Part shown: positions 1 through 11,161 of the stretch, piece after piece
Numbering within the stretch: position 1 is the stretch's first letter
Layout of the letters: the number at the start of each line of letters is the position of its first letter
Source of the DNA: Rapana venosa
Lineage: Eukaryota; Mollusca; Gastropoda; Neogastropoda; Muricidae
Length of the DNA stretch: 64,000 nucleotides
Assembly (NCBI GenBank): GCA_028751875.1
Contig: CM054138.1
Coordinates: 41,670,209-41,734,208, forward strand
Direction of reading: 5' to 3'
Program-made: the position numbers and the translations under genes
The notes under the pieces: generated by a model
Database searches by the model: none
What the model saw: only the letters and a program-made list of their open reading frames with translations
What the model was told of the DNA's origin: nothing

Positions 1-926
1 TTATCGTAATACCATACTTTTGCCTGATTGGGACAAATAAGGGGCATTGACAAGACACTGGGGACCAACCATAAACGCCCCCTAAATGCAAGTACAAAAA
101 TACTTAGTTGTGAAAAAAATTTCTTTTGATATTTGCATCACACACAAAATTTGTTTTAGGAGTAAAGTAAGTCTTGGGGGTAGAAAACGCAAAGAATTCA
201 AAATCTACAGGCAGTTTAGCTCTGTAGAATCCAACAACAAGAGGGTTAAATAACATTTTTTTTAAAATATTAAAAAATGGCAGAAATCTAATAAAGAGAA
301 AAGAAAACTCCTTCGCCACATAGTGAAAATTGCTGTATTGTGGAAAACTAGTTTCTTAACACACGCATGAGCATGCAGGAATTTGTATCCATCTTTTTTC
401 ACACGAGCGGTGAAAATTGTTAGTTCTTTATTAAAAGAAAATAGACTTGTCGCTAAGAGTAAAGAAGAAAGCCCCAATTCACCAGTGTTTCAATGCTGAA
501 ATCACTTTTTCCACCCTAAACAGCAACAATCACGAAAGGGTGAAAAAGAAAACGTACTGATACCCCAGCCTTGCACACATAGGGAAAGTCTTAAAAACCA
601 GACCCCTTACTATAAAGATTAAGAAAAGTGTAAAAATTTTTCCTAGCTTTTTTTTTTTTCCAAAGAATTTTGTATGTCACTCACACATTGTAAACTAACA
701 CACGCACACATGACCATCTGGAAAAAAAAATTTGACTTTTTCACACACACACAAATTTATTCTCCCCCCTTTTTGGGTATGGACAAACAACACACACACA
801 TAAAGACCCCAACACAAACACACACACCTCAATTTTTTTGGAACCCCGGTCTGTGTGTACATCCCCCAAACATCACTCACTATCCTTTACTCCTACACCC
901 TACCTCAGCTCCCTCCCCTGACAAAG
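1..926. other. window edge, no supported gene
   Basis: AT-rich sequence with short homopolymers and scattered CA runs (740-830). Short frames exist on both strands but none resembles the missing C-terminal part of RADX. Confidence 0.4.
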
Positions 927-1069
927 TCATTTTTCAGGGGGGAGCGACACATCCAGAACATCAACATCGCTCTCATCGATCAGCGTCACGTCACTTGAGG
1001 GTTTTTGAGCGTTTTTGTTGATTCCCGTCTCCACACGTCCAGGGGGGTGCCAAAAGGGTTGGGCAGCAT
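927..1069 (-). CDS. candidate terminal coding exon downstream of the RADX-like gene
   Basis: A CGCTTTCAG acceptor is followed by an open frame of 46 codons and TGA (927-929). It contains SSDVTLIDESDVDVLDVSLP, a hydrophobic core followed by acids, resembling a SUMO-interaction motif. A minus-strand AATAAA lies about 170 bases downstream (753-758). The entry phase (1) does not match the phase-2 exit of the last RADX-like exon, and no family similarity is recognisable, so at least one exon would be missing between them. It may be chance. Confidence 0.22.
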
Positions 1070-1181
1070 CTGAAAGCGGGCTTTACCGTGAAGTTCCCCC
1101 AAGAATCACATGCCCTCCTCACACTGACGCAGTCACTAAAAGAGATTAAAGCATGTGCATAGTCTGTCTTTCTGGGGAACT

Positions 1182-1212
<31 letters not shown>

Positions 1213-1806
1213 GGTTTTTGTTCCTCGCTGGAGCTTTAAGGTTTACCCTGGTGAACCTTGTGTATGCAACTGTCTTTTGCTCACCATTAAGGCGCTCATT
1301 TGACTTCAGGGGGAGCCAAAAACGACACCTTGGCATTGTTTTTTTTTTTTTTTAAAATTTGTCTCCTTCTCATGGCAAAAAGGAAATCCTGGTATAAAAG
1401 AAATAAGTGGGGACACATAGTTGCATTAAATCAGGAAAAAGTTAGAGTATGGGGAATCAAAAACTTTCAGTGGAAGCCCCGGAATTTGATAACCTTTTTT
1501 TAGTTAGCTTTTACTTGAATGACGTTTTAAATCACAAGTTTTCAAGAGGGAAATTTCTGGACAAAATATGTTCTTACTTCAACTTTTCATTTTTTTCTTT
1601 TTTTCAGAACTAACTGAAAAAAAAATGTCCAACCATTAAAACGCACAACAAAAAACCGCAATTGAACAAATGGGAAAGAATCTTTTCACTGAAAAGTTGC
1701 CCCCGACAGATACTTTTTTTGGGCGCTTACCTAAGACTTTGACTAGCTGAAGGGTAACACACATCTCACATAAGAAAGCAGGAAAGATATGTAGAGGTGA
1801 ACTTAC

Positions 1807-4800
1807 TAATTCTGGTATCTGAGAGCCATGACATTCCAAAACACAGCCATGCAGCATCCAGTTTCATCGCCCACCACCACCTGCAGCTGAAATCACCAAC
1901 AACAAGCAATACAACTATCATACCAGGATATTCCCGAAGTCAGAATGTGGCTACCTTAATGCTAGGTAAACACGGCCACATATGCAAAGTCTCACCATCA
2001 GTAAACCTCAGAGTTCTAGCCAATGAGCAAAAAAAACAAACCCCCAACACCAAGATGACATGAACTTCCAAATGGATAAGGGATACATACACTTTTCATA
2101 AACCGCAGAATATACATACACTTGTACAGGAAACAGTGACAAAACGTTTCCCAAGCTGATTACATAAACCTGTAACAACTTTGCAATACACACAAAAAAT
2201 ATACAGTTTAATCAAGGTAATTTGGTAAACTAACCCACTTATTCCTGAGTCAGGTCTGTCAATACAACAGTCAAAAGTTTAACACTAAAATATAAGACAA
2301 AAATGGTATTTCCAACCAAAACAAACTGATTTCTTTTCATTCCTCAACTTGATCTCCGAGGTTCACCAATGGTGCGGTTTTGTGTACATATGATTGTTTT
2401 TGTCCACCATGAAGGTAGCTGCATTACGACTTCAGGTATGTATGCTGGGTATATTCGTGTTTTGTAACCCACTGAATGCTGACAAGAACTACAGAACTTT
2501 TAACGTGCATATCTGATCTTCTGCATGTGTACATATACATGAAGGAATTTAAGGCACGGGCAAATCTGCACTTTAAGTTGACCTGGAAGACTGTCAAAAT
2601 CCCACCTTTGATTCATTCACCAGGCACCGACACCAAGATTCAAACCCACGACTTCATGCAGCCATAGGATTGAAGCTGAATGGTCTAAATCACTCAGCTT
2701 TACCTTCTTGCACATTAAACTTTAACCTTTTCCCTACAGATAACCCGCTATAGGGTAACCAACCGTCTCCTAACTCTTTCCCTTATTGTAGGGATAGCGT
2801 TCAAGCAATGCTTTCAAAAAAATTTTATTTGTGAAAACTTTGGTGAGCACTGACTGATAGGTCCAAGTTTCAAAGAATAAAAAATAAATGAATGTGGTAA
2901 CAGAACCACCCGTGTGGATGCCGGAAGCCTGTCAGTATAAATACCATCCCCACCTGCCAAAAATTTTGTGCTAGGAATTCCCTCTTTTCTATCCCTCTCT
3001 TTGTTTCTGCCTTGTTCCTTTTCTTCCTGTCACTTCCTTCTCGTCTATTTTCTGTCTTCTTGGTCCATTCCCCTGCCTTGTTTTCCCAGAAAAGCTTGAA
3101 AGATAACCATTCTCTTCCATCCTAAGTCAGATGCACTGGGCCTGACTTGTCAGGCACTTAACGGCAGCGCATTGCATTTTCGCTCATATGACAGACAAGA
3201 ATAGTTGCTGTCTGAGCCTTAAAGGATGAAGAAGAAGACGAAGAAGAAGAGAACCCACACAATTTTAAAAAGTCCTCATCCACAGGTGTGACCAAGCTCA
3301 AAACAGAGAGAGATGGAGAAGGCCATCAATGTCAAACCTCCCCTGGGAGAAACATGACAAAAAAGGAAGAAGAAGAAGAAGATCCACAGGTGTGACCAGA
3401 GTCACTCTTTCAGAGCTTACCTGGAAAGGCCACCTGTCTGTTTTGCTGGGCCGAGCATAATGAAACAGCTTGGAGCGACGCATGACACGCAGCAGAAGCC
3501 GAGGTCTGGATGGCTTGAGGGTCTGCCATCTGGTGGCAATCTCTCGCATGCTGTAGAGGTCACGACTGGAGATGTCACCCAGACTCCCAAACACATTCAG
3601 TTGTGCTGCCAAAGTGGACCAAGAGAAAAAAAAGCCTTTTGTTAAGTGGTTAAAGAACAAGAATTGAAGATACAATCAGTAGCTCCAATAAAGAGAGGGA
3701 GGAGAAAGAGAGAGAGGGGGGTAGGGAGGGAGGGAGAGAGAGAGAAGGGGGTAGAGAGAGGGAGGGAGAGAGAGGAGAGAAAGGGAGAGAGAGGAGAGAA
3801 AAAGAGAGAGAGAGAGGGAGAGGGAGAGAGAGAGACAAGCAGGACACAGAGAGAGCGAGAGAGAGAACGACCCCACACACACACAAAGAGAGAGAGACAG
3901 AGTAAGAGAGACAGCAACAGACAAAAGACATAGAGAGACAGAGACAGGGAGGGAGAGATTACCAAGGCCTGCATGTTGGAAAAGCCTGAATTAAGCTGGC
4001 ACTTTTATGCACTATCGTATTGTGGACCACTGTACAAAGTGACACCTTTTTTCATTTGAAAATCTGAGCATGTACAAAGTGATACCTTTTTTCATGTGAA
4101 AATCTGAGCACATACAAAGTGACACCTTTTGTCATCTGAAAACCTGAGCACGTTTTCTTTTCATCAGGAGCACACCTTATTTTGCCAGATCATTTTTGGC
4201 ACCAGTCTTACAGCTATTTTATACACATTTTAATTCAGTTTGTTTGGCTGTTTCTTTGCTGCCACATCCTCTGACAGCTATATTCGCCAATGGGACTCTG
4301 ATCCATGGATGGGAGGTAAGTCGATGATAAGCAACATCTAAAGGCCAACAACTGGACTGTGACTCACTGACTGAATACAATGCAATACAATGTAATGCAA
4401 TACAATGTAATGCAATACAATACAATACAATGCAATGTAACACAATAAAATAACAACACCATCCAATCTTCCTGCTCCTGAAGCACAACATGCAGACAGA
4501 CCACTGTCACTCTTGGACAATAAAGAACTCCTGTCATGACAACAGATTTTTCCAAACACAAGGTACTGTTAGGAACATACGCCCCATCTGCAGGACTTCA
4601 CACGGGGTGGAGTCAGCACCAATGTTCATGGGTGCAACTCTAGGTTGTTCTCCCCCCTTCCCCTTTTCCACTGACCTGACAAACTTCCCAAAATGAACTA
4701 CTTCCACTCACTCACAAACTGAACATCAAAGTGAGGTACCATGAAAATCAGTTTGTCAGCACTATCTATCATACAGTGCAAAGAATCAGTCAGAACTGAA

Positions 4801-7800
4801 ACTCTGGGGTAAAGGCAGAAAGTCCTATGTGCATAATCATGATACCCAATTCAGGTTCTGCATTTGAATCATGTGCAATACCATTCTAATATAGAGATAA
4901 GACTTGCTTTAGGCCTAGCTCCTTCCATCGCTCTGCATCCCAACAAAGTGTACCTGCGGTTTGCTGAATCTTTGCAAACAAAAATACCTTGATCATCGGC
5001 TGTGCTGGTTACATCAGTATTGGACCACAAGTCCATATAGTATCCCCGCCGCGATGCCAAGGGACAAGATGTTCTAGAACTGTCCTTTTCTCGGCACCAA
5101 GGCAGTCTGTTAAGGTCTGAAACAGTTGATAAGCAGTGTGTATAGCATTCTCCTACTATTCATGCCATGAATGATCCTATGACATAACATCATGTCTTTG
5201 AAATTATTGTTGATATTCCTTCCCCTCCCATACAAAATTTTGCAAATTTTTATGAAACATGCACACACACACACACACACACCACCCCTTTAAGAAGAGT
5301 ATGCCTTTGTATGCTGGTGGGAATGAATGACAAAATTTACAAAACTGCATGCAAATGGGAACTGGATGTCAAAAAACCCACATGAGCACTTATTCCTTAT
5401 CTTGAAATTAGTGAATTTAATAAAACAAATATTGGATCCTACTTCATATCATCTCACCTGAAAGAGTAGTGCCCAGATCACCATTCGAGTGTTTGATGAA
5501 TGGGAATGCATGGGATGATGCATGGAAATCACACACATAACCTTACTCTTTCCTAGCTAGGTGTGTGTGTTACCATCAGACCACTTCTCCACACTAAATT
5601 TAATACACAAAAAAACTTAAGTAGTTTTGTTCATGATCAAACTAATTACTATAGGGTTACTACAAAACTAAGAGAAAAAAAATGAAAGGAAGGAAGCACA
5701 TACTGAAGGTTTACATTCAATTGTATTGACTATGGGCATATAGCAGTATAGGGAAACATTTTTGAAAACTAAAAACAAAAGCAAGAAAGAAAAAAAAAAA
5801 AAAACAAAGAAAGGAAAAGACAAGAAAAAAAAAGACAAAGAGCATGGATGCTGGCTGCAAGAAAGACAGAAAGAAAAAAGACAAGAAACAGACCAGGAAC
5901 ACGGATGCTGGCTGCCTACCACTGACACCAGCTGCGTCTTGCTGACTGACAACAGTCAGGTCCTCCACCACAGCGATGCCAGGGGCCATTCACCGTCGTT
6001 TCATCAAAACGTACCTTCACCGATGTCAGCTTTACCCGCGATCCCACTCTGATCTGGACAATCCACACAGAACACTTGTTTAACAACAACAACAACATGG
6101 TGCAAGAATGTTCTAAAAGAAACAACATTTTTGTGAGTTCAGTAAAGAGGTGTGTCATAACAACAATGATCTCAACGAATCTTAAGTTCTTTTGAGTTTT
6201 GTATGTTTACTTGTTCTTTTGGTTGATTTTTGAAAAATTAGTTGTTGTTCTTGTCTTTTATAGGCCAATTCATTATGGCAATCCCGGAATTTACAAGATT
6301 GTAACTTTCATTTCCTTTTACAAGTTTCACTTAAATTAGTCACAACAATATGTTTAGTTTGAATAATGCATCAAGAAACACAAAATAATCAAGCACTGCT
6401 TAGTCATTTCCACACCTGCTCAGGTATTTTTCAGTACCTTTCTCTTCTGCACAAGGTGGTCCAAAAACGAGGAGAGAACCACTCTGACACGGCAGCGACC
6501 ATCAGCCACTGTCATGTCATAGGCATCGTAAGCAGAGTGATCCGTCAGCCCAGTCTGCTGTAGGAACACCGGGTCCACAATGTACCTCTGTATGTCAGTC
6601 ACCTGAAACATGGCAGTATATTGACAGTTCCTGTAAAGAAGTTAAATTCAAAACATAACACATACTGCATGACATCACATGATAAGGGCTACAGAACATA
6701 GGTTTCACATCCATTGGCTGATATATACAGGGGTTTTTTCTGTATTTTTTTCCTTCCTTGGGTAAAACTCCAAGGTTCATCACTAGTGAGATTTTGTGTA
6801 TGTGACCGTTTTTGCCCACCATGAAGGTAGCCGCATTCTGACTTTGGGAACTCTGCTGGATATGTTTGTGTTTCCATAACCCACTGAATGCTTACATGAT
6901 TTTCAGGATCTTTAATGTGTATATTTGATCTTCTGCATATGTATACACTATACCCACAAAGGGAATTAAGTCACTGGCAGGTCTGCACTTAAAGTTGACC
7001 TGCAGATCATAAAAATCCCTACCCTTAATCCACTAGATGCTGCCAAGATTCAAACCTGCGACTTCATGGACCTATGGATTGAAGTAATTGTTTTAACCAT
7101 TCGGTTCTAGTGTCTGATGAACAGTGAAGTGGACTGTTGGGAAGACAACGAGTGAAAGACTTGTCACTGCCCATTGGGACGTCAGACGCCTGTCAGTAAA
7201 AATGAAATAGCATCCCCACCTTCTGGAAATTCTGCGCTAGGAATTCCCTCTTTTCTATCCCTCTCTTTGTTTCTGCCTTGTTCTTTTCTTCCTGTGATTA
7301 TGAACTTCTTGTCTATTTTCTGCCTTCTTGGTCCATTTCCCTGCTTTAAAAAAAAATATATATATATAAAGACTTAAGATATATATATCAACAATTTTCT
7401 CCCATGCCAAAGTTGGATGCACTGGACCTGACTTGTCAGGTGCTTTAATGACTGGCATTTAATGGTAGTGCAACGCATTTTCACTCATAGACATATGACA
7501 CATTGACAGACAACAATAGTTGCAGTCTGAGCATTCAAGGAAGTAGAAGAATGCAAGACTTATATTTATAATAAAGCAGCATTGACTGGTACCTTTCATT
7601 TGCAAAACTTCAATGAGTCAACAGCTTCTTAAGCCCACGATGATTATATGATAAATTAAAGTATTCATGATGCCCACTATGACACAACTACGCGTTAAAT
7701 TGCAGCAGAGCTTCTATAGGGCCTACGTATAACTAGTACTAGTATAGTAGTAAGTAAAACAACACAGTACTGAATAACTGATGCACTGTACTCAAAACAC

Positions 7801-8056
7801 ACATTTTATATTGATCCCTTATTTTCGGTACTATTTCCAGTACTAGAGTTAACACTGTAGCATAATATTGCCTTTTGATTTTGTTTTTCAAACGATTCTA
7901 AATCTTCCCAAATCAATTTACTTTCAGTTTCACTTTGTCAACAAAGCTTTTCATGTCTCACATGCAGGGTGTTTAGAAAACCAGTATCACACCTACCGTG
8001 AGAACATCATGTTCAAAACCACCCTCAAAGAAGTCAAAATATTCGTCGTCCGACAT
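1807..8056 (-). CDS. RADX: RADX-like ssDNA-binding protein, N-terminal half (3' part unresolved)
   Basis: RADX is an RPA1-related OB-fold protein that binds single-stranded DNA at replication forks and restrains RAD51 there (family knowledge). Exons read on the minus strand: 7997-8056 (ATG; reads MSDDEYFDFFEGG), 6438-6602, 5920-6053, 4988-5116, 3421-3605 and 1807-1880, all with AG/GT borders. Splice phases run 0,0,1,1,0,2 if one excess base in the third exon is ignored. Matches to remembered human RADX: exon 2 has IQRYIVDP and YDMTVADGRCRVRVVL (human VQRYLLED, YDVTISDG); exon 4 has GYYMDLWSNTD (human HYLALWNNED); exon 5 has RLLLRVMRRSKLFHYARP (human LLVRILHKSKLRYYGKP); exon 6 has AVFWNVMALRYQN (human VIMWNALCPEWYK). 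About 250 residues are recovered against about 855 in human, so the later OB-fold region and C-terminus are missing. They may lie beyond the window start or be lost. Introns hold SINEs and a GA-rich tract. The start codon is the first ATG, in context GCGACTATGTCGG. Confidence 0.8.
1931..2040 (+). repeat. tail-B SINE fragment
   Basis: Matches the dispersed tail sequence of the form cccgaagtcagaatgtggct, followed by an accttaatg motif, a caccat-gtaaacc stretch and an ttctagccaatgag end. The same tail terminates longer elements at 16.4-16.9, 21.9-22.3 and 53.7-54.1 kb. Confidence 0.7.
2338..2700 (-). repeat. tRNA-headed SINE with tail B (RADX intron)
   Basis: On the minus strand a B-box-like ggtttgaatc precedes an internal body and the tail-B end at 2338-2435. 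It is nearly colinear with the element at 6751-7110, including the shared phrases aacccactgaatgct and atctgatcttctgcat. Confidence 0.65.
2905..3255 (+). repeat. dispersed repeat D ending in a GAAGAA run
   Basis: Shares about 330 bases with 7170-7560, including taggaattccctcttttcta, tgcactgg-cctgacttgtcagg and the closing gttg-gtctgagc-aagga before a gaagaagaag run. Fragments occur at 9355-9425 and 62560-62650. The 3' simple run suggests a LINE-mobilised non-autonomous element. Confidence 0.6.
3296..3382 (+). mobile_element. LINE 3'-end fragment
   Basis: gagagatgg-gaaggc-atcaatgtcaaacctcccct to the GAAGAA run is the same terminal sequence that ends the reverse-transcriptase remnant at 13383-13667, here in the opposite orientation. 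It is only the last ~80 bases. Confidence 0.6.
3670..3955 (+). repeat. GA-rich purine tract in RADX intron
   Basis: About 280 bases almost entirely purine on the plus strand, with gggagggagag and (GA)n sub-blocks. It lies 65 bases upstream of the acceptor of RADX exon 5. Both strands give spurious Arg/Glu and Ser/Leu frames. Confidence 0.85.
4031..4155 (+). repeat. 40-bp tandem repeat, three copies
   Basis: The unit begins tacaaagtgacacctttttt and ends aatctgagca. Copies start near 4032, 4072 and 4112, with increasing divergence. Confidence 0.8.
4374..4446 (+). repeat. decamer repeat (CAATACAATG-like)
   Basis: Alternating tacaatgcaa and tacaatgtaa units over about 70 bases in a RADX intron. 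Confidence 0.8.
5920..6053 (-). CDS. RADX: RADX-like exon 3 with apparent 1-base insertion
   Basis: After the acceptor the frame reads IRVGSRVKLTSVKVRFDETT. The family's continuing strand appears in the +1 frame as PGIAVVEDLTVVSQQDAAGV and runs to the donor AGTG/GTAGGC. The exon is 134 bases; the flanking exon phases (0 in, 1 out) require 133. Removing one base from the four-base homopolymer at 5982-5985 joins the two frames. An alternative donor AAG/GTACGT at 6014 would give a 39-base exon and discard the conserved continuation. Either a sequencing error or a real lesion fits. Confidence 0.7.
6751..7110 (-). repeat. tRNA-headed SINE with tail B (second copy, RADX intron 1)
   Basis: The same element and orientation as 2338-2700. 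The head lies at 7040-7110, where the minus strand carries a B-box-like gcaggtttgaatcttgg. Confidence 0.65.
7170..7560 (+). repeat. dispersed repeat D (second copy)
   Basis: Colinear with 2905-3255: gcctgtcagtaaaaatgaa, catccccacc, gctaggaattccctctttt and the tgacttgtcagg block. It ends gtctgagcattcaaggaag. A short TA run interrupts it near 7350. Confidence 0.6.
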
Positions 8057-9104
8057 AGTCGCTAAAAATCAAGCCCATATGTCATGCATTCATGAAAAGT
8101 GGGATGTTTGTGTTTTCCGCCATATTCGTTTGAAGATCAAAACGGAAGCGGAAAGCGTAAACTTGTCAAGCCATACTAACCCAACTTGTCAAGCCATACT
8201 AACCTGACTCCTTTCGAGAAATCTTATGTTATTCTTTCTTTCTTCGATTATAATTATCTCAGCCGTGTTATCCGACTTTGGGACTGTATCAACCAGCCAC
8301 CACTACCAAGCTGATCTCTAAGAGAATATTTGTTTTCCTTCTTCACTGTTCTGAGTCAGTTCACTTTTGGTTCATTGTACTAGAGTCCCATGGAGCTATA
8401 CGATTTAGGGACTGTACCATCAACCAACCATCACTAACATAACTTGTTCTGTTCGGAGACTTTGGACGAGTATTTCTTAGTCTACATCCAGTTTATTTGT
8501 CTCCCAAACATCACCTTGACTTTAGAAAGAAATGAAACTCAACAGATAATAATTATTTATCGTTGAATCAAAAGGAAATATAAAGCAGCAGAATACCGTA
8601 AGGCAATCAAAAAGGGATACACCATACAACACTAATCGGGAGTGCTCGTCAGGGTGCTATGTTGTTGTGTTGTTGTTGTTGAGCGTTCCCAAGCTTAACG
8701 CACTGGGAGTCACCGAGATAATATATGCATTCTGACTCTCTCTGTGTGAAGAACTTATGATAAAGCCTGAAATAAATCCAGTAGTTGCTCACATTGACAG
8801 GACTTTTCTATATTGTTCACAAAACACGGATGTCACCAAACTAGGAGCCAGTTCTGCCTTTTTTCTTGAAGAAAAGTGCTGATTTACTTACTCCTTGTCA
8901 TGCAACAGAAAATGTCATAGCTTCCCACATAACTAGTGACTTGTAAAATGTCTTAGATTGTGTGCCAGTAGAGTTGTGTGAAGTAACCTCAACTCCAAAC
9001 CATACTTAATGCCTGGCCCAGAAGAGAAGCAGATGCCTTTATCATTCCTTAACAGATAAACAAACAAAAATATTAACCCAATCCACACACTAATTACATA
9101 TGCA
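8057..9104. other. upstream region of the RADX-like gene
   Basis: The probable promoter lies directly upstream of the minus-strand start at 8056. A 22-base direct duplication (cttgtcaagccatactaacc) occurs at 8163-8206. No TATA box is obvious and there is no coding signal. A segment at 8588-8655 is nearly identical to 9504-9575. Confidence 0.45.
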
Positions 9105-9350
9105 ACCATCTACCCACCATTAAGGTAGCCACATTCCGACTTCAGGGATGGTGTCTAAACATGACACTAGTGTGCATGCCGTTTGTTTTTCTTCTTCAAG
9201 TGTTGTCATCTGCCCCAACTGGCAAACAGTGGCTTATGCTTCCAAAAGGAAGAACGGTTTTTAATGTGTGGGCAAGATATTCTGTGTGCATTTGCACTGG
9301 GGACTTTGTCCCATCCAAATTCCAAAGGACTTTTGGGGGAGTAGAGTTTG
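9105..9350 (-). repeat. SINE, body plus tail B, 5' truncated
   Basis: Tail-B end at 9105-9150, followed by body sequence shared with 21882-22315 and 53671-54080 (gtctaaacatgacactagtg; gttgtcatctgcc). The head is missing. Confidence 0.6.
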
Positions 9351-9569
9351 TAATGTACGGCATCGCGACGCATTTTCGGCCATATGACGGACAGTTGCTG
9401 TCTAAGCATTCGACGACGAAGGAGAAAAGTTGATGTGTTTGGTCATTGATTTTGTCATGGTTAAACCTTTAAATATCTGTCGAATTATTGGTTAAGTACA
9501 CACAGCAGAATACCATAAGGCAATCATAAACTCAAAAAGTGATACACCATACAACACTAATCAGGAGTG

Positions 9570-9862
9570 CTCGGGGACGGGATAGCTGTGGCGGAGCACT
9601 CACTTTCCCCCAGCCAAGTTAAGCAGCGGTTACCAGTTGGATGGGTGACCGTTTGCACGACTTGGGCTTCAGTACAGTTCCCCCAGTTCACCCAACTGTA
9701 AATGGGTACCTGCCCTCTTTAGGGTCAGGGAAGGTAAAGCAGCGAGGGAGAGGAGATGGGCGCCGCCCTCAATATGCTGGCCCTAGAGAAGTGAGGTCTC
9801 TGACGCCTCGATCCCCTAGACCTTATAGGTTATGGGACTCCTTTACCTTTTTTTTTTTTTTT
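9570..9862 (+). repeat. 5S-rRNA-derived SINE
   Basis: The head contains ccaagttaagcagcggttac followed by ttggatgggtgaccg. This is recognisably the internal promoter half of 5S rRNA (family knowledge: aagttaagca...ttggatgggtgaccgcc). A unique ~180-base body follows (aactgtaaatgggtacctgc; gaagtgaggtctctgacgcc) and ends in a T run. An inverted copy lies at 36299-36605 and a fragment at 45655-45735. Confidence 0.8.
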
Positions 9863-9983
9863 TACACACATTGACATGAGGTCTCTTTGTATGAGGTTCT
9901 TAAATTAGGATTTACTTGCTGAATATTAGTGTAATCAGTATTCCATAGGAGACTACCAGTATTTTTCCCCCATCTATCTATCT

Positions 9984-10260
9984 ATCTATCTATCTGTCCC
10001 GTCATCTGACAACCGTGGGGGCACCCTCAAAGACTCAACAACCAGTTCCCTCCATTCCTCTCTCTGTTCTGCCTTTCTCAGGGTTTTGTTGAGATCTAGG
10101 CCTGTCCATTCGCTGATGTTATCCTCCCAGCTCTTCCTTGGTCTGCCTCTTCTTCTTCCTCCTTGGACAGTGCCTTGTAAAACTGTCTTTGCAAGTCCTT
10201 TGGATCTTGTGACATGCCCATACCATTTAAGTTTACGCTTTTCCCCCATAATTATCATTA
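9984..10260 (-). pseudogene. non-LTR retrotransposon RT C-terminal remnant
   Basis: The minus-strand frame reads KRKLKWYGHVTRS, then GGRRRGRPRKSWEDNISEW, then AEQREEWRELV. This is the basic GRPRKxW segment plus RxxW(R)xLV that ends many LINE reverse-transcriptase proteins. Only about 85 residues remain, bounded by a TCTA repeat at 9975-9994. Confidence 0.75.
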
Positions 10261-10262
10261 TT

Positions 10263-11115
10263 TAGATTTTTAAATATCCTTATTGTTTGACTGTTGTGTT
10301 TGTGTGTTCCATAGCTCTAAATGGGGAAAATCACTTAGACAAATTTAGAACACGATCGAACCACCACCCAGTTTTATCTGCACACGCAACCCGTCACTAC
10401 AACATAAAATAAACTGCTCTGTCGTTAAGACTGTGGACCAAAGCTATCGCCCCTCCTTTTAGCAAGTTGACCTGCCCAGAGGAACGTCTGATTAAAGAAC
10501 GGTCCATGCATTTAAGGGGAACATTTTCTCCTAACACCCCTGGGAAGGAACTTGCAATGAGCACAGCCCTTTCAACTGGTTCGATCCCGGCGAGGAACAG
10601 GTTTGGGCGGGTGCCCTATCACCGATCACCGACAATTGATGAACCGATCAGTGATTGATCATCGATCAGGGATCGAAGTTATCGATCGTGAGCGAGCCCA
10701 AGCAGGTTTTAAGGAACGGGGAAAGAGGACAGACCTGCCACGTACACAGGCACCTGAAAAGTTTCGTTTTTAGTGCGCAAGATCCTATTTTGGGGTTTTA
10801 TGGCTTGTGTAAGGGCAGAAGTTGACAGGGGATATACGTTTCCTGATTGCAATGTGAAGTGATGGATCTAATTAAAAGAAACGGACTGAAAGAATTCTAA
10901 AAGTTTATTTTAAATGCTTGCTCTTGCTTTTGTTCGATTCAGCTATGTATGTTTATGGGTGTTAGTTGTTATTTGTTTAGTATTTCATTCTTTCTTTGCT
11001 GTAGTCTATGTTAAATGATTTTTTTGAAAGGTTCAATTGTAGGTCGTGTTATGATTATTGTTAAATTAAATTGAAGGTAAAAATGTAAAATACATTTAAA
11101 GGCCACCACCAGAGG
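10263..11115. other. intergenic, no gene seen
   Basis: Mostly unique sequence. A B-box-like ggttcgatcccggc at 10578-10591 may be a SINE relic. A GATC/ATCGAT-rich patch at 10619-10690 is weakly self-complementary. No coding frame is convincing. Confidence 0.4.
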
Positions 11116-11116
11116 C

Positions 11117-11161
<45 letters not shown>

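Noticed and set aside
1742..1757. 16-base RADX exon between acceptor ttcag and donor GTAAGC
   Set aside because: In the required phase it reads an immediate TAG; family similarity is nil.
3646..3974. Arg/Glu and Ser/Leu frames of 80-110 residues
   Set aside because: Translations of the GA-rich intronic tract.
9600..9680. 5S rRNA gene
   Set aside because: Only the internal promoter half resembles 5S; the 5' part and 3' end do not, and the body matches other dispersed copies.
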